From: an uncultured Clostridia bacterium
GTDB taxonomy: Bacteria > Bacillota > Clostridia > Oscillospirales > Oscillospiraceae
DNA: 64,000 nt
Assembly (NCBI GenBank): GCA_947173485.1
Contig: CAMWFH010000005.1
Location: 1 to 64,000, forward strand
Reading direction: 5' to 3'
A program made the translations under genes and the position numbers. Each line of letters starts with the position of its first letter. Within the stretch, counting starts at the first letter, position 1. Below the pieces are notes generated by a model. The model saw only the letters and a program-made list of their open reading frames with translations. It was not told the DNA's origin and ran no database searches. Shown here in pieces: positions 25,232 to 36,000 of this stretch.

Positions 25232-27685
25232 ATGGGAAAAATGGAAGAGATGTTTTTAAGTCAGCTGAAGATCGGAGAGAGCTGCGTCATCCGTCAGGTG
25301 GGCAGTCAGTCCGGCGCGGTGAAGCGGCGGCTGGTGGATATGGGCCTGACCCCCGGCACCACGGTGACCTTGGTGAAGATGGCCCCTATGGGGGACCCTA
25401 TGGAGGTGCGGCTGCGGGGCTACGAGCTGAGCCTGCGGCGGGACGATGCCGCCCAGATCGCCGTCATGCCCCCCAGGGGCAATGACGGCACGGCCGCAGT
25501 GGACGAGACCGCCTATCACCTGGGCGGCGGTTGCCACGGGGACTGCGCCCGGTGCGCCAGGGCCTGCGACCCGGCGGAGCGGGAGGCCATGCGCCGGGCC
25601 CACACCCACGAGCAGCGCCAGCACCACCGTACATACGATGCCCGGGCCCACGACCAGCGCCAGTGGCGCATCGCCCTGGCCGGCAACCCCAACGCCGGCA
25701 AGACCACTCTGTTCAACGCCCTCACCGGCTCCAACCAGTATGTGGGCAACTGGCCGGGGGTGACGGTGGAGAAGAAGGAGGGCATCGCCAAGGTGGGGGA
25801 GCTGAGCTTCACCCTGGTGGACCTGCCGGGCATCTACTCCCTCTCCCCCTACTCCATGGAGGAGATCGTGGCCCGGCGGTTCATCGTGGATGAGAAGCCG
25901 GATGCCATCATCAATATCGTAGACGCCACCAACTTAGAGCGCAACCTCTATCTGACTATCCAGCTGCTGGAGCTGGAGCGGCCCATGGTGCTGGCGCTGA
26001 ACTTTATGGACGAGGTGGAGAAGACCGGCGTCACCATCGACTGCGACCGCCTCTCCGCCCGGCTGGGGGTGCCGGTGATCCCCATCTCCGCCCGGGACAA
26101 CTTCAATATCGACAAGCTGGTGGAGGAGGCCCACCGGATGATGCACACCGGCCTGACCCTGGAGCCGGACGACCTCTACGATGCTTTCACCCACACCATC
26201 CACCACCGGATCGGGGCGCTGATCCACGATGCCGCCTACGCCATGGAGATCCCCGCCCACTGGGCCAGCATCAAGCTCCTGGAGGGGGACCAGCTGGTGG
26301 CGGAGCGGCTGAAGCTCAGCGAGCCGGTCCTGGCCCAGATCGAGAAGATCGCCCAGGAGTACGAGAGCGCCAGCCAGCTGGGGGACCGGGAGACCATGAT
26401 CGCCGACAGCCGCTACCGCTTCGTGGAGCGGGCCGTCCGGGGGGCGGTCCGGCGTCCGGGGGGAGACGGCCAGCGGACCATGACCGAGAAGATCGACGAC
26501 TTCGTCACCGGGAAGTATACCGCCCTGCCGGTGTTCCTGGGGATGATGCTGCTGGTGTTCCTGCTGACCTTCTCCGGGCCGGGGAAGTGGCTCAGCGACT
26601 TGATGGCCGGATTCATCGAGGATATCCTAGCCCCCGGCGTGGCCGGCTGGCTCTACCATATCGGGGCGCCGGGGTGGGTCTCCGGGCTGCTGGTGGACGG
26701 TATCATCTCCGGCGTAGGGGGCGTCCTCAGCTTCCTGCCCTATATCGCCATCCTGTTCCTCTTCCTCAGTATCTTAGAGGACACGGGCTATATGGCCCGG
26801 GCCGCCTTCGTCATGGACCGGACCCTGCGGTGCTTCGGCCTCAGCGGCAAGGCGTTCATCCCCATGCTGATGGGCTTTGGCTGCACCGTGCCCGCCATCA
26901 TGGGCACCCGCACCATGGAGAACGAGAAGGACCGGCGGATGACCATCCTGCTGGTGCCCTTCATGTCCTGCGGGGCCCGCCTGCCGATCTACGGCCTGAT
27001 GACCGCCGCTTTCTTCCCCCGCGCTGGCGGACTGATCGTCTTTGCCCTCTACGTCCTGGCCCTGGTCATCGCCATCGCCAGCGGCGTGTTCCTCAAGCAC
27101 AGCATCTTCAAGGGCGAGCCGGCCCCCTTTCTGCTGGAGCTGCCCCCCTACCGCCTGCCCACCCTCCACAACCTGTGGCTCCATGTCTGGGAGCGGGTCC
27201 GGGACTTCCTCACCAGGGCCGGCACCATCATCCTGGCCATGAGCATCGTCCTCTGGTTCCTCCAGAGCTTCGATACCCACCTGCAAATGGTCCCCTCCAC
27301 CGCCGACAGCATCTTAGCCGCCGCCGGCGGAGCGATCGCGCCCCTCTTCGCCCCCCTGGGCTTCGGTGTGTGGCAGGCGGCGGTGGCCCTGCTGACGGGC
27401 CTGATCGCTAAGGAGGCGGTGGTCAGCTCCATGAGCCTCTTCTACGGCTTCGCCATCAACGACGGCGCTGCCGCCGGGGCCGCTATGGCCACCACCTTCA
27501 CCCCCGCCGCCGCCCTGGCGTTCCTGGTGTTCTGCGCCCTCTATACCCCCTGTATAGCGGCCATCGCCACCATCCGCCGGGAGATGGGCAGCCGGAAGTG
27601 GACAGCCTTCTGCCTGGCCTGGCAGCTGGCCGTGGCCTATGCCGCCGCTCTGGTGACCCATCTGGTGGCCGGCCTACTCCTATAG
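25232..27685 (+). CDS. feoB: FeoA-FeoB fusion ferrous iron transporter
   Basis: The 817-aa protein fuses a FeoA SH3-like domain to a FeoB GTP-driven Fe(II) importer. FeoA spans about residues 8-80 (SQSGAVKRRLVDMGLTPGT). A linker rich in Cys and His (CHGDCARCARAC, HTHEQRQHHR) follows. The FeoB part has the G1 motif GNPNAGKTTLFNALTG near residue 151, DLPGIYSL (G3) and NFMD (G4), then a helical GDI region. The membrane core has Gate motifs GFGCTVPAIMGTRTM and FMSCGARLPIYGL. GGGAGG precedes the ATG. It is monocistronic between a promoter and a 17-bp hairpin. Confidence 0.95.
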   Translation: MGKMEEMFLSQLKIGESCVIRQVGSQSGAVKRRLVDMGLTPGTTVTLVKMAPMGDPMEVRLRGYELSLRRDDAAQIAVMPPRGNDGTAAVDETAYHLGGGCHGDCARCARACDPAEREAMRRAHTHEQRQHHRTYDARAHDQRQWRIALAGNPNAGKTTLFNALTGSNQYVGNWPGVTVEKKEGIAKVGELSFTLVDLPGIYSLSPYSMEEIVARRFIVDEKPDAIINIVDATNLERNLYLTIQLLELERPMVLALNFMDEVEKTGVTIDCDRLSARLGVPVIPISARDNFNIDKLVEEAHRMMHTGLTLEPDDLYDAFTHTIHHRIGALIHDAAYAMEIPAHWASIKLLEGDQLVAERLKLSEPVLAQIEKIAQEYESASQLGDRETMIADSRYRFVERAVRGAVRRPGGDGQRTMTEKIDDFVTGKYTALPVFLGMMLLVFLLTFSGPGKWLSDLMAGFIEDILAPGVAGWLYHIGAPGWVSGLLVDGIISGVGGVLSFLPYIAILFLFLSILEDTGYMARAAFVMDRTLRCFGLSGKAFIPMLMGFGCTVPAIMGTRTMENEKDRRMTILLVPFMSCGARLPIYGLMTAAFFPRAGGLIVFALYVLALVIAIASGVFLKHSIFKGEPAPFLLELPPYRLPTLHNLWLHVWERVRDFLTRAGTIILAMSIVLWFLQSFDTHLQMVPSTADSILAAAGGAIAPLFAPLGFGVWQAAVALLTGLIAKEAVVSSMSLFYGFAINDGAAAGAAMATTFTPAAALAFLVFCALYTPCIAAIATIRREMGSRKWTAFCLAWQLAVAYAAALVTHLVAGLLL

Positions 27686-27705
27686 ACAGACCTGATCATG
27701 ATAAA

Positions 27706-27740
27706 AAGATCTCCGGGAGGACGGTCCTCCCGGAGATCTT
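27706..27740. terminator. 17-bp perfect hairpin between convergent genes
   Basis: AAGATCTCCGGGAGGAC is mirrored almost without loop; TTGCTTTG follows on the plus strand, and an A-run (27702-27707) gives U's on the minus strand. Confidence 0.75.
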
Positions 27741-27753
27741 GCTTTGTCCGGCG

Positions 27754-28632
27754 CTACTGGGCCGGCTGGCGGTAGAGGTCCATGGACTGGCAGGCTGACA
27801 CCACATCCCGCAGATGGTCCAGGATGTACCGCTGGGCATCGGCATCAAAGACCAGGTTGCGGGAACTCTTGGTGTGGATGCCCAGCTCCTCCCCCTGCTC
27901 GGTGGGCCGCCAGGTCTTGGACTGCTCCGTGATATGCTCCTTCAGATATCCCTGCCGGAACAGCCAGAGGTTGATGTACTTGGCGGAGAGCTTCCGGGGC
28001 AGGTCCGGGGGCAGCAGGCCCTGGATCCGCTTCAAGAACTGAGTCAGGGTGACGGCCTCCTCCGAGCAGAGGACGCGGCCACAGAGGGAGGGGGTCAGCG
28101 CCTCCAACAGCGGTTCCCAAAGGGTGCTGTTCCAGGCCAGGATCTCGTCCAGACGCTCCTGGAGGAACGCCTGGGCCTTGGGCTGGCAGAGGAGGCGGCC
28201 ATCGGAGGTCAGACCCATGGCCGCGCCCTTCTCCGTCACATCCCAGAGGTCCTGGTCGCCGACCGTGGTAAAGAGCGCGCAGTCCTCCAGGCGGAGCCAA
28301 GCGGTGAGGGTAGTGTAGAGGGGGAAGGCGTAGACCAGGCCGCGGGAGGCGGCCAGCTGCTTGGCGAACTCCAGCAGGGGGACGGCGTCCGCTGGCGCAG
28401 CCGGCGGCTCTGCCGGCTGGGCCGAACGGCTCTGGGGGGCGGGCTGATCTTTCTGGAGCTCCCGCTGGAGGTCCCTTTGGAGGACGGTGGATACATAGGA
28501 AAAGCACTTCTGGAGCCGGGGCTGGCTGAGCACGGAATCCCCTGGGACCCGCCGCCGGCTGATGGGGTCCACCCCCTGGGCCAGCAGGTCCATATACTGC
28601 TTTGCCCGCTTCATCACATCCAACTCTGTCAT
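27754..28632 (-). CDS. Conserved hypothetical protein with N-terminal MTELDVMKRAKQYMDLLAQG motif
   Basis: The 292-aa soluble protein starts with a helical stretch ending VDPISRRRVPGDSVLSQPRLQKCFSYV. The same kind of opening (AKxYxDxLAxGxDPIS) occurs in a Clostridia family of unknown function. A low-complexity Pro/Ala segment (about residues 63-85) separates it from a C-terminal domain with LPRKLSAKYINLWLFRQGYL and SSRNLVFDADAQRYIL, possibly winged-helix-like. No enzyme motif is seen. It is divergent in function from feoAB and is followed on the same strand only by its terminator. Confidence 0.7.
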   Translation of the reverse strand: MTELDVMKRAKQYMDLLAQGVDPISRRRVPGDSVLSQPRLQKCFSYVSTVLQRDLQRELQKDQPAPQSRSAQPAEPPAAPADAVPLLEFAKQLAASRGLVYAFPLYTTLTAWLRLEDCALFTTVGDQDLWDVTEKGAAMGLTSDGRLLCQPKAQAFLQERLDEILAWNSTLWEPLLEALTPSLCGRVLCSEEAVTLTQFLKRIQGLLPPDLPRKLSAKYINLWLFRQGYLKEHITEQSKTWRPTEQGEELGIHTKSSRNLVFDADAQRYILDHLRDVVSACQSMDLYRQPAQ

Positions 28633-28723
28633 GGTCGCGCCTCCTTACTTGCTCGCTTCTTGGTCACCGTGCGCCGCAGCTGGTCCATATGCCTCGACAG
28701 AGCGCACAAAAAAGTTCTTTTTG

Positions 28724-28749
28724 GTCCTTTTTCTTTCAAGAAAAAGGAC
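28724..28749 (-). terminator. Terminator of the 1399-aa SLH protein gene
   Basis: GTCCTTTTTCTT pairs with AAGAAAAAGGAC (12 bp). A second A/T-rich hairpin and a six-T run follow on the minus strand. Confidence 0.7.
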
Positions 28750-28750
28750 A

Positions 28751-31700
28751 TCAATACGTCAGGGCCCGATGGAGGACCTGGGCCATGTCCACCCGGACCA
28801 GGGGGGACTTGGGCTCCAACCGCCCGCTGTCCGTAGGCAGGAGGCCCAGGCTGACGATGGCCGACAGGCCGTTCTCGGCGTAGCCGGATACCTGGTCATA
28901 GTCCGGGTAGTAGTAGAGGGAGCCGGAGCCGCCGCTGACGTTCCAGCCGGAGACCTGAAGGGCCCGCTGGACCATCAGCATGGCGTCCTGCCGGGTGACA
29001 GAGCCGTTGGGGTCGAACCGGTTGCCGCCGGTGCCGGTGACGATGTTCAGGGCCCGGAGGGCGTTGACCGCCTGGGCGTAGTAGTCGTTGGGCGAGACAT
29101 CCGCGAAGGACTGGACGCCGCTGGCGGAGGAGAAGTTGAAGGCCCGATAGATCATCAGGGCGAAGTCCCCCCGGCGGATGGAGTTCTTCGGAGCGAACTG
29201 GGTGGAGGTCATCCCCTGGACCACGCCGTTCTCCCGGAGGTAGTCCACCGCGGCGATGGCGGCGGGGCTGTAGCCATACATATCCGTGAAGTAGGCGGAG
29301 GAGGTGGGGGCGGAGACGGTGATCACCACCTGACCGGTGTAGGTCTTATTGTTGGTGTTGGTGGCGACATAGGGGATGGTCACCGTGCCGGCAAAGTTGG
29401 CCCGGGGCACGAAGGTGAGGCTGCCCAGAGCGGGGGAGCCGCTGGCCTTGTAGTCCGTGCCGGTGCTGGCCTCCCAGCTGTAGTGGTTGGGACTGGTGTA
29501 CTGGTAGTAGAGGCGGCCGTCGTTGCCGTTGGGCAGGCTGCTGAAGCGGACGGAGGAAAGGGTGCCGCTGCCGTAGGCCCGGCGGAAGTCCTCCGCGCTG
29601 AAGGTGATGGGGGCGTAGGAGGTGGCGTAGCGGACGGTGGCGTCCGGGGCGGCGGCGGAGACGGTGATCTGGACCGTGCCGTCGAACCGGGTGCCATCGT
29701 TGGCGTAGCCGGTGAAGGTGACGAAGGTGGTGCCCAGGTAGCCGCTGGCCGGGACGAAGGACACCCGGGAGATCAGGTTGCCGCCGCTGCGGTAGTAGCG
29801 GGTGGAGGAGGAGACCTTGCTGGAGTAACTGCCGGAGTTGGCGCTGTAGTTGTAGTAAAGGGTGCCCTGGCTGGAGGAGGGCAGGTCGAAGAGGACGTAG
29901 TTCAGGTTCTTGCCGGTCTCGTCCCAGCAGAGGTCGTTGAAGTCGGAGATGTCAAAGACGGCGGGGTCTTTGCTGTCTGCCGTGTAGGAGAGCATCCCCT
30001 GGCCCCGGCTGAGGATCTCGATGGTCAAAGTGCCGGTGAAGGTCTCATCATCGCTGCCGGTGGCGTGGCCCACGAAGGGGATATCCACCGTGCCGGTGTA
30101 GCCCCCGGTGGACCAGAAAGACAGGTTGCCCAGGGAGTTCCGGTAGTACTTGGTACTGGTGTTGACCCGGGTGCCGGAGGAGGACGAGGTGTTGTTGCGG
30201 TTGGAGTAGAGGGAGCCGTAGGAGGTGGAGGGCAGGCTGGTGAAGGTGACGTAGTTCAGGCTTTTGCCCGTCAGCTCCAGGCACAGGTCGTTGAAGTGGC
30301 TGGAGACCAGCTTCACCGAGCTGCCCACAGTGCAGGTATAGGTCAGGTCGCCGCTGCCGCTGCCCCGGACGTTCACCTGGAGGATGCCGGAGAAGCGGCT
30401 GCCGTACTCGTCCCAGGCGTTGAAGGGGATCTCCACCGTGCCCACGAAGCCGGAGGCGGGGGCGAAGGCGATCTGGTTGATCCGGGGGGTGCGGCTGTTA
30501 TGGTAGAAGCTGGTGTTGGTGTAGACCCGGTTGCCGGTGGAGCTGGAGGAGCGGTAATTGTAGTACAGCACGCCCTGGTTCACGTCCGGCAGGGAGGGGA
30601 ACTGGATATAGCTGAGGGTGCGGCCGGTCATGGAGCGGCTGTAGTCATTGAACTGGTTGTCATTAAAGACCACATGGCTGCCTTGGGGGGTGTTGTAGAC
30701 CGGGCCGTCGTCCCGGGACTGGCTGACGGTGACCTCGATCTGGCCCACGAAACGGGTATTGGAGGTGCTGTAGCCGGTGTAGGCGATGGTCACCGTGCCG
30801 TGATAGCCCTCCGCGGGGACAAAGGCGAGGCGGTCCAGCTGGTTGAGCTTGAACTGGTCCGAGGCGGCGACCTTGTAGCCGTAGTTATTGGCATCGGTGT
30901 AGTCGTAGTAGAGGGTGCCCCGGTTCTCGGAGGGCAGGGCGAAGGAGATATACTTCAGGCTCTGCCCGGTGGCGCTCTGGCAGGCCTGGGTGAACAGGCG
31001 GCTGCCGAACTTCACCGGCTGGCCGGCGGTGCCGGTGAGGGCGGCGACCTGGTCGTTGACATCCAGCAGCTTCACGATGATCTTGCCGGTGAAGGTGCGG
31101 TTGCCGGTGGAGACGCCGGTATAGGTGATGGTGGCGGTGGCGCCGGTGTAGGTGGCGCTGGGGGCGAAGGTGATGTCGCTGAGCTTGGCGCCGGACTTGG
31201 AGTCATAGTAGTAGTTGCTGGTGACGGCCACGCCGGAGCCGGTGTCGTCCGGGGAGCGGTAGCCCAGGTGCAGGATGCCCTCCTTGGGGGTGACCTGTAG
31301 GGCGGTGACGTAGCTCAGGCTCTCATGGGTGGTGGCGTTGCAGCGGTCGTTGAAGTCGCTGAGGAGCGTATTGAAGGCCAGGGGCTTGTTGACGCCGTAG
31401 GTGGTGCTGGGGCGGATGTCCTCGGCCTGGTTGCTGGCAACGGTCACTTGGATCTCCGCCGACACGCCGCCTGCTGTGGCCACCAGGGTGGCGACGCCGG
31501 GGCGAACGGCGGTGAGGGTGGTGTTGTTGTTGACCCGGATAATGTTCCGGTCGCTGACGGTCTTGCCGGACCAGGTGACCCGGCCGCTCAGCTCCACCAG
31601 GGTCACCTGGGGCAGGTCGACGGTCTCGCCCACCACCAGGGTGGGGATGGTGCCGTCGATGCGCACGCCGGTGACGGTCACGTCGCACTTGGCGGTCTGG

Positions 31701-32950
31701 CCGTTGATGGAGGCGGTGATGACCGCCTCACCGGGCTGCTTGAAGTTCAGCACCACGCTCCGGCCCCGGTTTTCTTGGATGTCCACCACAGCGGTATTGC
31801 TGCTCTCCCAGGTCACATTGATGCTGTCGGTACCGGTGACATTGGCGGTGAGGGTGTTGTTGCGGGTGGAGCCGGTGGTGGCCTTGAGGGTGTTTTGGGA
31901 AAGGGAGATCGATGTAGGAATGGAAGTGACAGGAATCTTGTAAGTAGCAGAGGCTTTATTATCGGAGTTGGTCCCATCTGTCACGGTCAACGTGACAGTA
32001 GCCGTCCCGGCCTTGTGGGCCCGTGCCTGGCAGGTGGTGTTGTTCGTACTGCCCGTGAACTCTACGATGGTATTATCATCGATCTTCCAATCATAGATCA
32101 GTTGGACAGGCCGTGTTGCGCCAGAAACCGGAGTGACCTCTGCCGTCAAGATAATTCCGGTACCCACCGTGGGGGCGGAATTGTCGGAGCTGATCGCAAC
32201 GGTGAACTTGTGGGTGTCCACGGGAGCATTTACGGTGATGGTGGCAGAGGCGCTCACGCTTTTACTGTTATTGGTCGCGGTCACCTCGACCGTGGCGGTG
32301 CCGGCTTCCTTGACTTTGACAGATACTGTTTGTTTGTCGGCATCGCCGATGATTTCAGAATTGTTTCCTGTTTTCCACGCATAGGTGGTGCCGTCTGTTA
32401 CGTTGGGGTTTGCCGTTAGTTGAATCGTGTCTCCTGCGGTGGCAGTGGCGGGCGCATCGGAGATCGTTACAGAAGTAAGAGCTTCTTTGACTTCGACCGT
32501 CCATGCTAAATGGAGGACCTGTGTTTGCGGATTAGCACTATTAGCAGGATTAACTTCTGTACACAGGATATCACGGGTGATTTGCGTAGTTCCGGCTTTC
32601 AAAGCGGTAAGTTTAAATTTGCTGGCTATGTCTGCGTCGTTTATCTTTTCCACTTTTGCGGTAGTAGAATCTGCGCTTATCCAATCTGTGGTACCACCAG
32701 TACCAGCCCGATAATCGATCGTGAACTCAGTCGAGCCGCTGGGCGGTACAGGGTCTATGCTCAGCGTGAGCGTTTCCCCCACGGTCATTTCGATTTTTGT
32801 ACCATAGGAAAGATGCTGGTTTCTTTCATCCAGATACATACGGATATCATTTACCTGGGGCGAAAACGCCCACGCCGTGGGCATCATGCCAAGGACCATC
32901 AGCAGCGTCAGGGCCAGGGCCAGACACCGCCGCGCTGTCATTTTTTTCAT
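28751..32950 (-). CDS. Giant secreted SLH protein with Ig-like and six cadherin-like repeats
   Basis: The 1399-aa protein has a Sec signal peptide (MKKMTARRCLALALTLLMVL... cleaved after AWA, about residue 28). Residues about 40-510 are Ig/BIG2-like modules with TLSIDP, GTATVTLTVTDG and TWSGKTVSDRNIIRV segments. About 512-1215 hold six related repeats of roughly 115 aa. Each opens FNDxCxxxTGxxLxYVxFxxLP, then GxLYYNY, and ends GYxGTVxIxYxGxxxxGxxFxGxxxITV. Three C-terminal SLH motifs (1220-1399; SIRRGDFALMIYRAF, TRQDAMLMVQRAL, VRVDMAQVLHRAL) tether it to wall polymers. It is probably an adhesin or S-layer-associated protein. AAGGAGG lies 7 nt before the ATG. Confidence 0.93.
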   Translation of the reverse strand: MKKMTARRCLALALTLLMVLGMMPTAWAFSPQVNDIRMYLDERNQHLSYGTKIEMTVGETLTLSIDPVPPSGSTEFTIDYRAGTGGTTDWISADSTTAKVEKINDADIASKFKLTALKAGTTQITRDILCTEVNPANSANPQTQVLHLAWTVEVKEALTSVTISDAPATATAGDTIQLTANPNVTDGTTYAWKTGNNSEIIGDADKQTVSVKVKEAGTATVEVTATNNSKSVSASATITVNAPVDTHKFTVAISSDNSAPTVGTGIILTAEVTPVSGATRPVQLIYDWKIDDNTIVEFTGSTNNTTCQARAHKAGTATVTLTVTDGTNSDNKASATYKIPVTSIPTSISLSQNTLKATTGSTRNNTLTANVTGTDSINVTWESSNTAVVDIQENRGRSVVLNFKQPGEAVITASINGQTAKCDVTVTGVRIDGTIPTLVVGETVDLPQVTLVELSGRVTWSGKTVSDRNIIRVNNNTTLTAVRPGVATLVATAGGVSAEIQVTVASNQAEDIRPSTTYGVNKPLAFNTLLSDFNDRCNATTHESLSYVTALQVTPKEGILHLGYRSPDDTGSGVAVTSNYYYDSKSGAKLSDITFAPSATYTGATATITYTGVSTGNRTFTGKIIVKLLDVNDQVAALTGTAGQPVKFGSRLFTQACQSATGQSLKYISFALPSENRGTLYYDYTDANNYGYKVAASDQFKLNQLDRLAFVPAEGYHGTVTIAYTGYSTSNTRFVGQIEVTVSQSRDDGPVYNTPQGSHVVFNDNQFNDYSRSMTGRTLSYIQFPSLPDVNQGVLYYNYRSSSSTGNRVYTNTSFYHNSRTPRINQIAFAPASGFVGTVEIPFNAWDEYGSRFSGILQVNVRGSGSGDLTYTCTVGSSVKLVSSHFNDLCLELTGKSLNYVTFTSLPSTSYGSLYSNRNNTSSSSGTRVNTSTKYYRNSLGNLSFWSTGGYTGTVDIPFVGHATGSDDETFTGTLTIEILSRGQGMLSYTADSKDPAVFDISDFNDLCWDETGKNLNYVLFDLPSSSQGTLYYNYSANSGSYSSKVSSSTRYYRSGGNLISRVSFVPASGYLGTTFVTFTGYANDGTRFDGTVQITVSAAAPDATVRYATSYAPITFSAEDFRRAYGSGTLSSVRFSSLPNGNDGRLYYQYTSPNHYSWEASTGTDYKASGSPALGSLTFVPRANFAGTVTIPYVATNTNNKTYTGQVVITVSAPTSSAYFTDMYGYSPAAIAAVDYLRENGVVQGMTSTQFAPKNSIRRGDFALMIYRAFNFSSASGVQSFADVSPNDYYAQAVNALRALNIVTGTGGNRFDPNGSVTRQDAMLMVQRALQVSGWNVSGGSGSLYYYPDYDQVSGYAENGLSAIVSLGLLPTDSGRLEPKSPLVRVDMAQVLHRALTY

Positions 32951-33016
32951 GCGGAGACCTCCTTTTCACATTCGGGCGCGGAAAAGGCCGCGTCAGCTTC
33001 ACTGGGATAGACTGTC

Positions 33017-33045
33017 TGCGGAGGCGGGACGGACCCGCCCCCGCA
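33017..33045 (-). terminator. GC-rich hairpin between the two SLH genes
   Basis: TGCGGAGGCGGG pairs with CCCGCCCCCGCA (12 positions, one mismatch) just past the stop of the upstream SLH gene. There is no U-tract, so partial read-through into the next SLH gene is plausible. Confidence 0.45.
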
Positions 33046-33056
33046 GGGAGATAGTG

Positions 33057-36000
33057 TTAGGGAACGCGCTTCGTTGTCTGCTTTTCGCCAGCAGTAATAA
33101 CATTGCTCTTGTAGGTCTTGCCCTCCCAAGTGAACTCAATGTAATACTGGGTGATCGTCAGACTAGACTGGTTGCCGCCGCCGGAAGTATCCTTTACAAA
33201 GGTAAGGGTCAGCTTGCTGGCGGTGGAGGGTCCGGTAGCATTGGCGATACGGCCTGTGTTGAAAAGGATGATATTGTCACTGGGGGAAAGGCCAGATCGA
33301 CTGGAGGGGGTCTGAGTATCACCAAATTCAATGGTAAACGATGCGGAGGGGCTTTCGGTCCCGGCGCCTGGAATAGCCAGCTTTTTACGCGCGATAGCAC
33401 TACCGTCCAGATCCTTTAAGATGTTCTTGTTTTTACCAGGAGTTTCTGTTCCGGTAATGACAGGGATAGTCTTTGCGCCGGGGGTACCATCTGTCCAGTA
33501 AAGGGGCTTGTCAAAGGTAAGAGTCAAGGTGCCGGTGTACTGCGTCAGGTTGGGGCTGGTATCATCCAGATACAGAGAGACCTTTTCCAAGATCGGCGGA
33601 TCGTTGTCCGGGATGATCAGGTTCGCCAAAGCCTTGAAAGCATCGCCGGTCTCCCGCTCACTGGAGGTGTGGTAGCCCACAGAGAAGCAGTAGAAGTAGT
33701 CGTGAAGGGTCTTGCCGTTGTTGTCCTTGAGTTGTGCGGTGTCGTTGACCTCTATCCGGTTATTTGCCGATGTGGTCTTGCTATTCCGGTAGAGAGCCTG
33801 ACCGGAGCTGGTGTTGCGAATGACGTTAGCGACAGCCCGCTTGGTGGCATCGTTGGCAAACAAGTCAAAAACGGAATAGCCATCGTATTTGGCCAAATCG
33901 TCTCCATTTGTGACTCTGTTGTGGTCAAAGGTCGCCAACAAGGCTTGCAGGAGCGTCATCTCATCGTACTTGACACCTGTATCATCGATCGTAGTAGAGG
34001 TCGTGGCGGCTGTGCCGACATAAGAGTACTTTGATGCAGTATCATTTAGATTGACGATAGAGGTCTGGTTGTCGCTATAGGTTTTGAGCTTGTGGTTGGA
34101 GTCGAACCAAGCAACATTCAGCAACTCTGTGATGGTGAACAGGGCATAGTTCATGTTGGCGGGGACCTGTGTCTGCATACCAAACAGACCGCCACCGGCA
34201 TCGTCCAAGGTGATCTTCGGTTTGGCAATATCCGTAGTGGTGAACTTGTAGCAGTACACAGTAGACAGCTCCTGGGAGGTCCCCCGCAGGACGAAATAGA
34301 TGAAATAGTCCGTCAGCGGGAGCAGGCCAGGGATAGAGAACTCTTCAGAGCCTTGACCGCCGGAGTAAGCCTTGCTGCCCTTAACAATCGTGCTGGAATT
34401 GTAAGGAGGATTGAAGATATCGTCTCGATCTGGAGCAATTAGATTTGGCGGTGATAGTTGATCTTGCCCGTTCTCCGGGACCATTGCCCATGTAACGTTG
34501 ATTGGAGTTGTACCCGTTCCCGCGATCTGCGTCACAACGCCACGGGTAGGCTGTCCGTTAAGATTGGGGCTTTGGGGATTTCCGCCTTCAACCACTCTGC
34601 CAGCAGGAGCCACAACATAGTAGATCGTGCCTGCTCGGGAAAGGGTGACTGCAACATCTACGAAAGTATCACCCTCTGCAAAAGTTGGAGCTTTGTTCTG
34701 GAAAGTGGGGACAGAAGTATCCGTGAAGGGGTAGCGGATTCGGATGTAGTCCAGGCCCACGGTGGTGGTATTGTTGCCGATGGACACGATACCGCTGTGG
34801 TCTAATCCAGCCTCCAGATACTCCTCCCAATATTTAGTGCTTGCCAAGGTGTTGCTCAAAGAGGACAGCGTATTGGAAGCACCGGCGGCTACATAGACCT
34901 GCAAGGCGACCTCGCCGGACCAGGTCTCAAAGGAGGTAGAGGTCCCCTTCTGAGTCACAGAGATAGCAAACTCGTAGTTTTTATTCTCTTTCAAAGACCT
35001 TAGAATAGGGAAATTGGTGGTGGTACGTTTATTGAAAGTACCATTGACACTGACACCTGTCAAAGCGTTGTTTGAGGTGCGCAACAGACCACTGTTGCCC
35101 AGATAGATCCAGCCATTATTATCTTTTGTTCTATCCTGCTCAGTGGCGGGCAGTTTGTCATTGATATCCTTAAGGGCCGCGTCTGTTTCACTTGGATCTA
35201 ACGTTCCCTTATCATCCAGCACCCGGAAGTAGAGGTCGAAAGCCAGTAGTTCGGTAGTGGACCACAGAATCAGGTCGTAGCTGATGCCATCCTCCACCTT
35301 ACTGGTGGACCGGGGGGACATACGGAAGCTCATATCGACACGGGCCTTGTCGTTGCCGGTGCCCTGGTAGGTGGGCAGCTGGGTAGAGTCCACGCCGGGG
35401 CTGCTGAGATACACCTGGGCGAACACGGTGGTGAAACTGGGGAGGAAGTGATCGCCCTCCTTGTAGTTCTCCGGGGTCACCGGGTTAGGAGTGATCTCGT
35501 TCTGCCGGACGGAGGTATCGCTGACATCGTAGATCTCGAAGTAGTAGGTCGCGCCGCTGGCCAGGTTCAGAGCGCTCTTGCCCTTGGCGTTGGGCTGGCT
35601 CTCGTCCACCGTGGGGAAGGTGACTAAGATCTTGCCGTCCTTGCCGGTGACGGTGGCGTTGCGGTAATCGATAGCCCAGTTGAGGTTGGCGTTGTTCTCG
35701 TTGGCATCGGTCCGCTCGTTCACGACCTTGGGCAGACTCCCCACAGCGGTCTGATAGAGGACGATAGAGTTGCGCAGATCGTCGGCCAGCTTCCGTCCGG
35801 CCTCCGTGTCGCCCTGCTGCTTGAGCCGGTACAGCTCCAGGAGCGCCGTGCCGGTGCTGCGGTCGGAGCTGGAGCGAACGTCCTCGCTGAACTCCAGGAT
35901 GATATCGGTGCCCGGCAGGGGGCTGGTGGTGTTGTCGGAGCCGGCGAACTTGCTGAAGTACCGCCGCACCGTCGGGGGGTTCTCGTCCAGGGTGTGGATG

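Noticed and set aside
28562..31300. Very long plus-strand open frames opposite the SLH genes, secA, leuS and xdhA
   Set aside because: They are antisense shadows caused by high GC codon bias; their products are low-complexity (Gly/Val/Asp/His-rich) and lack ribosome sites.
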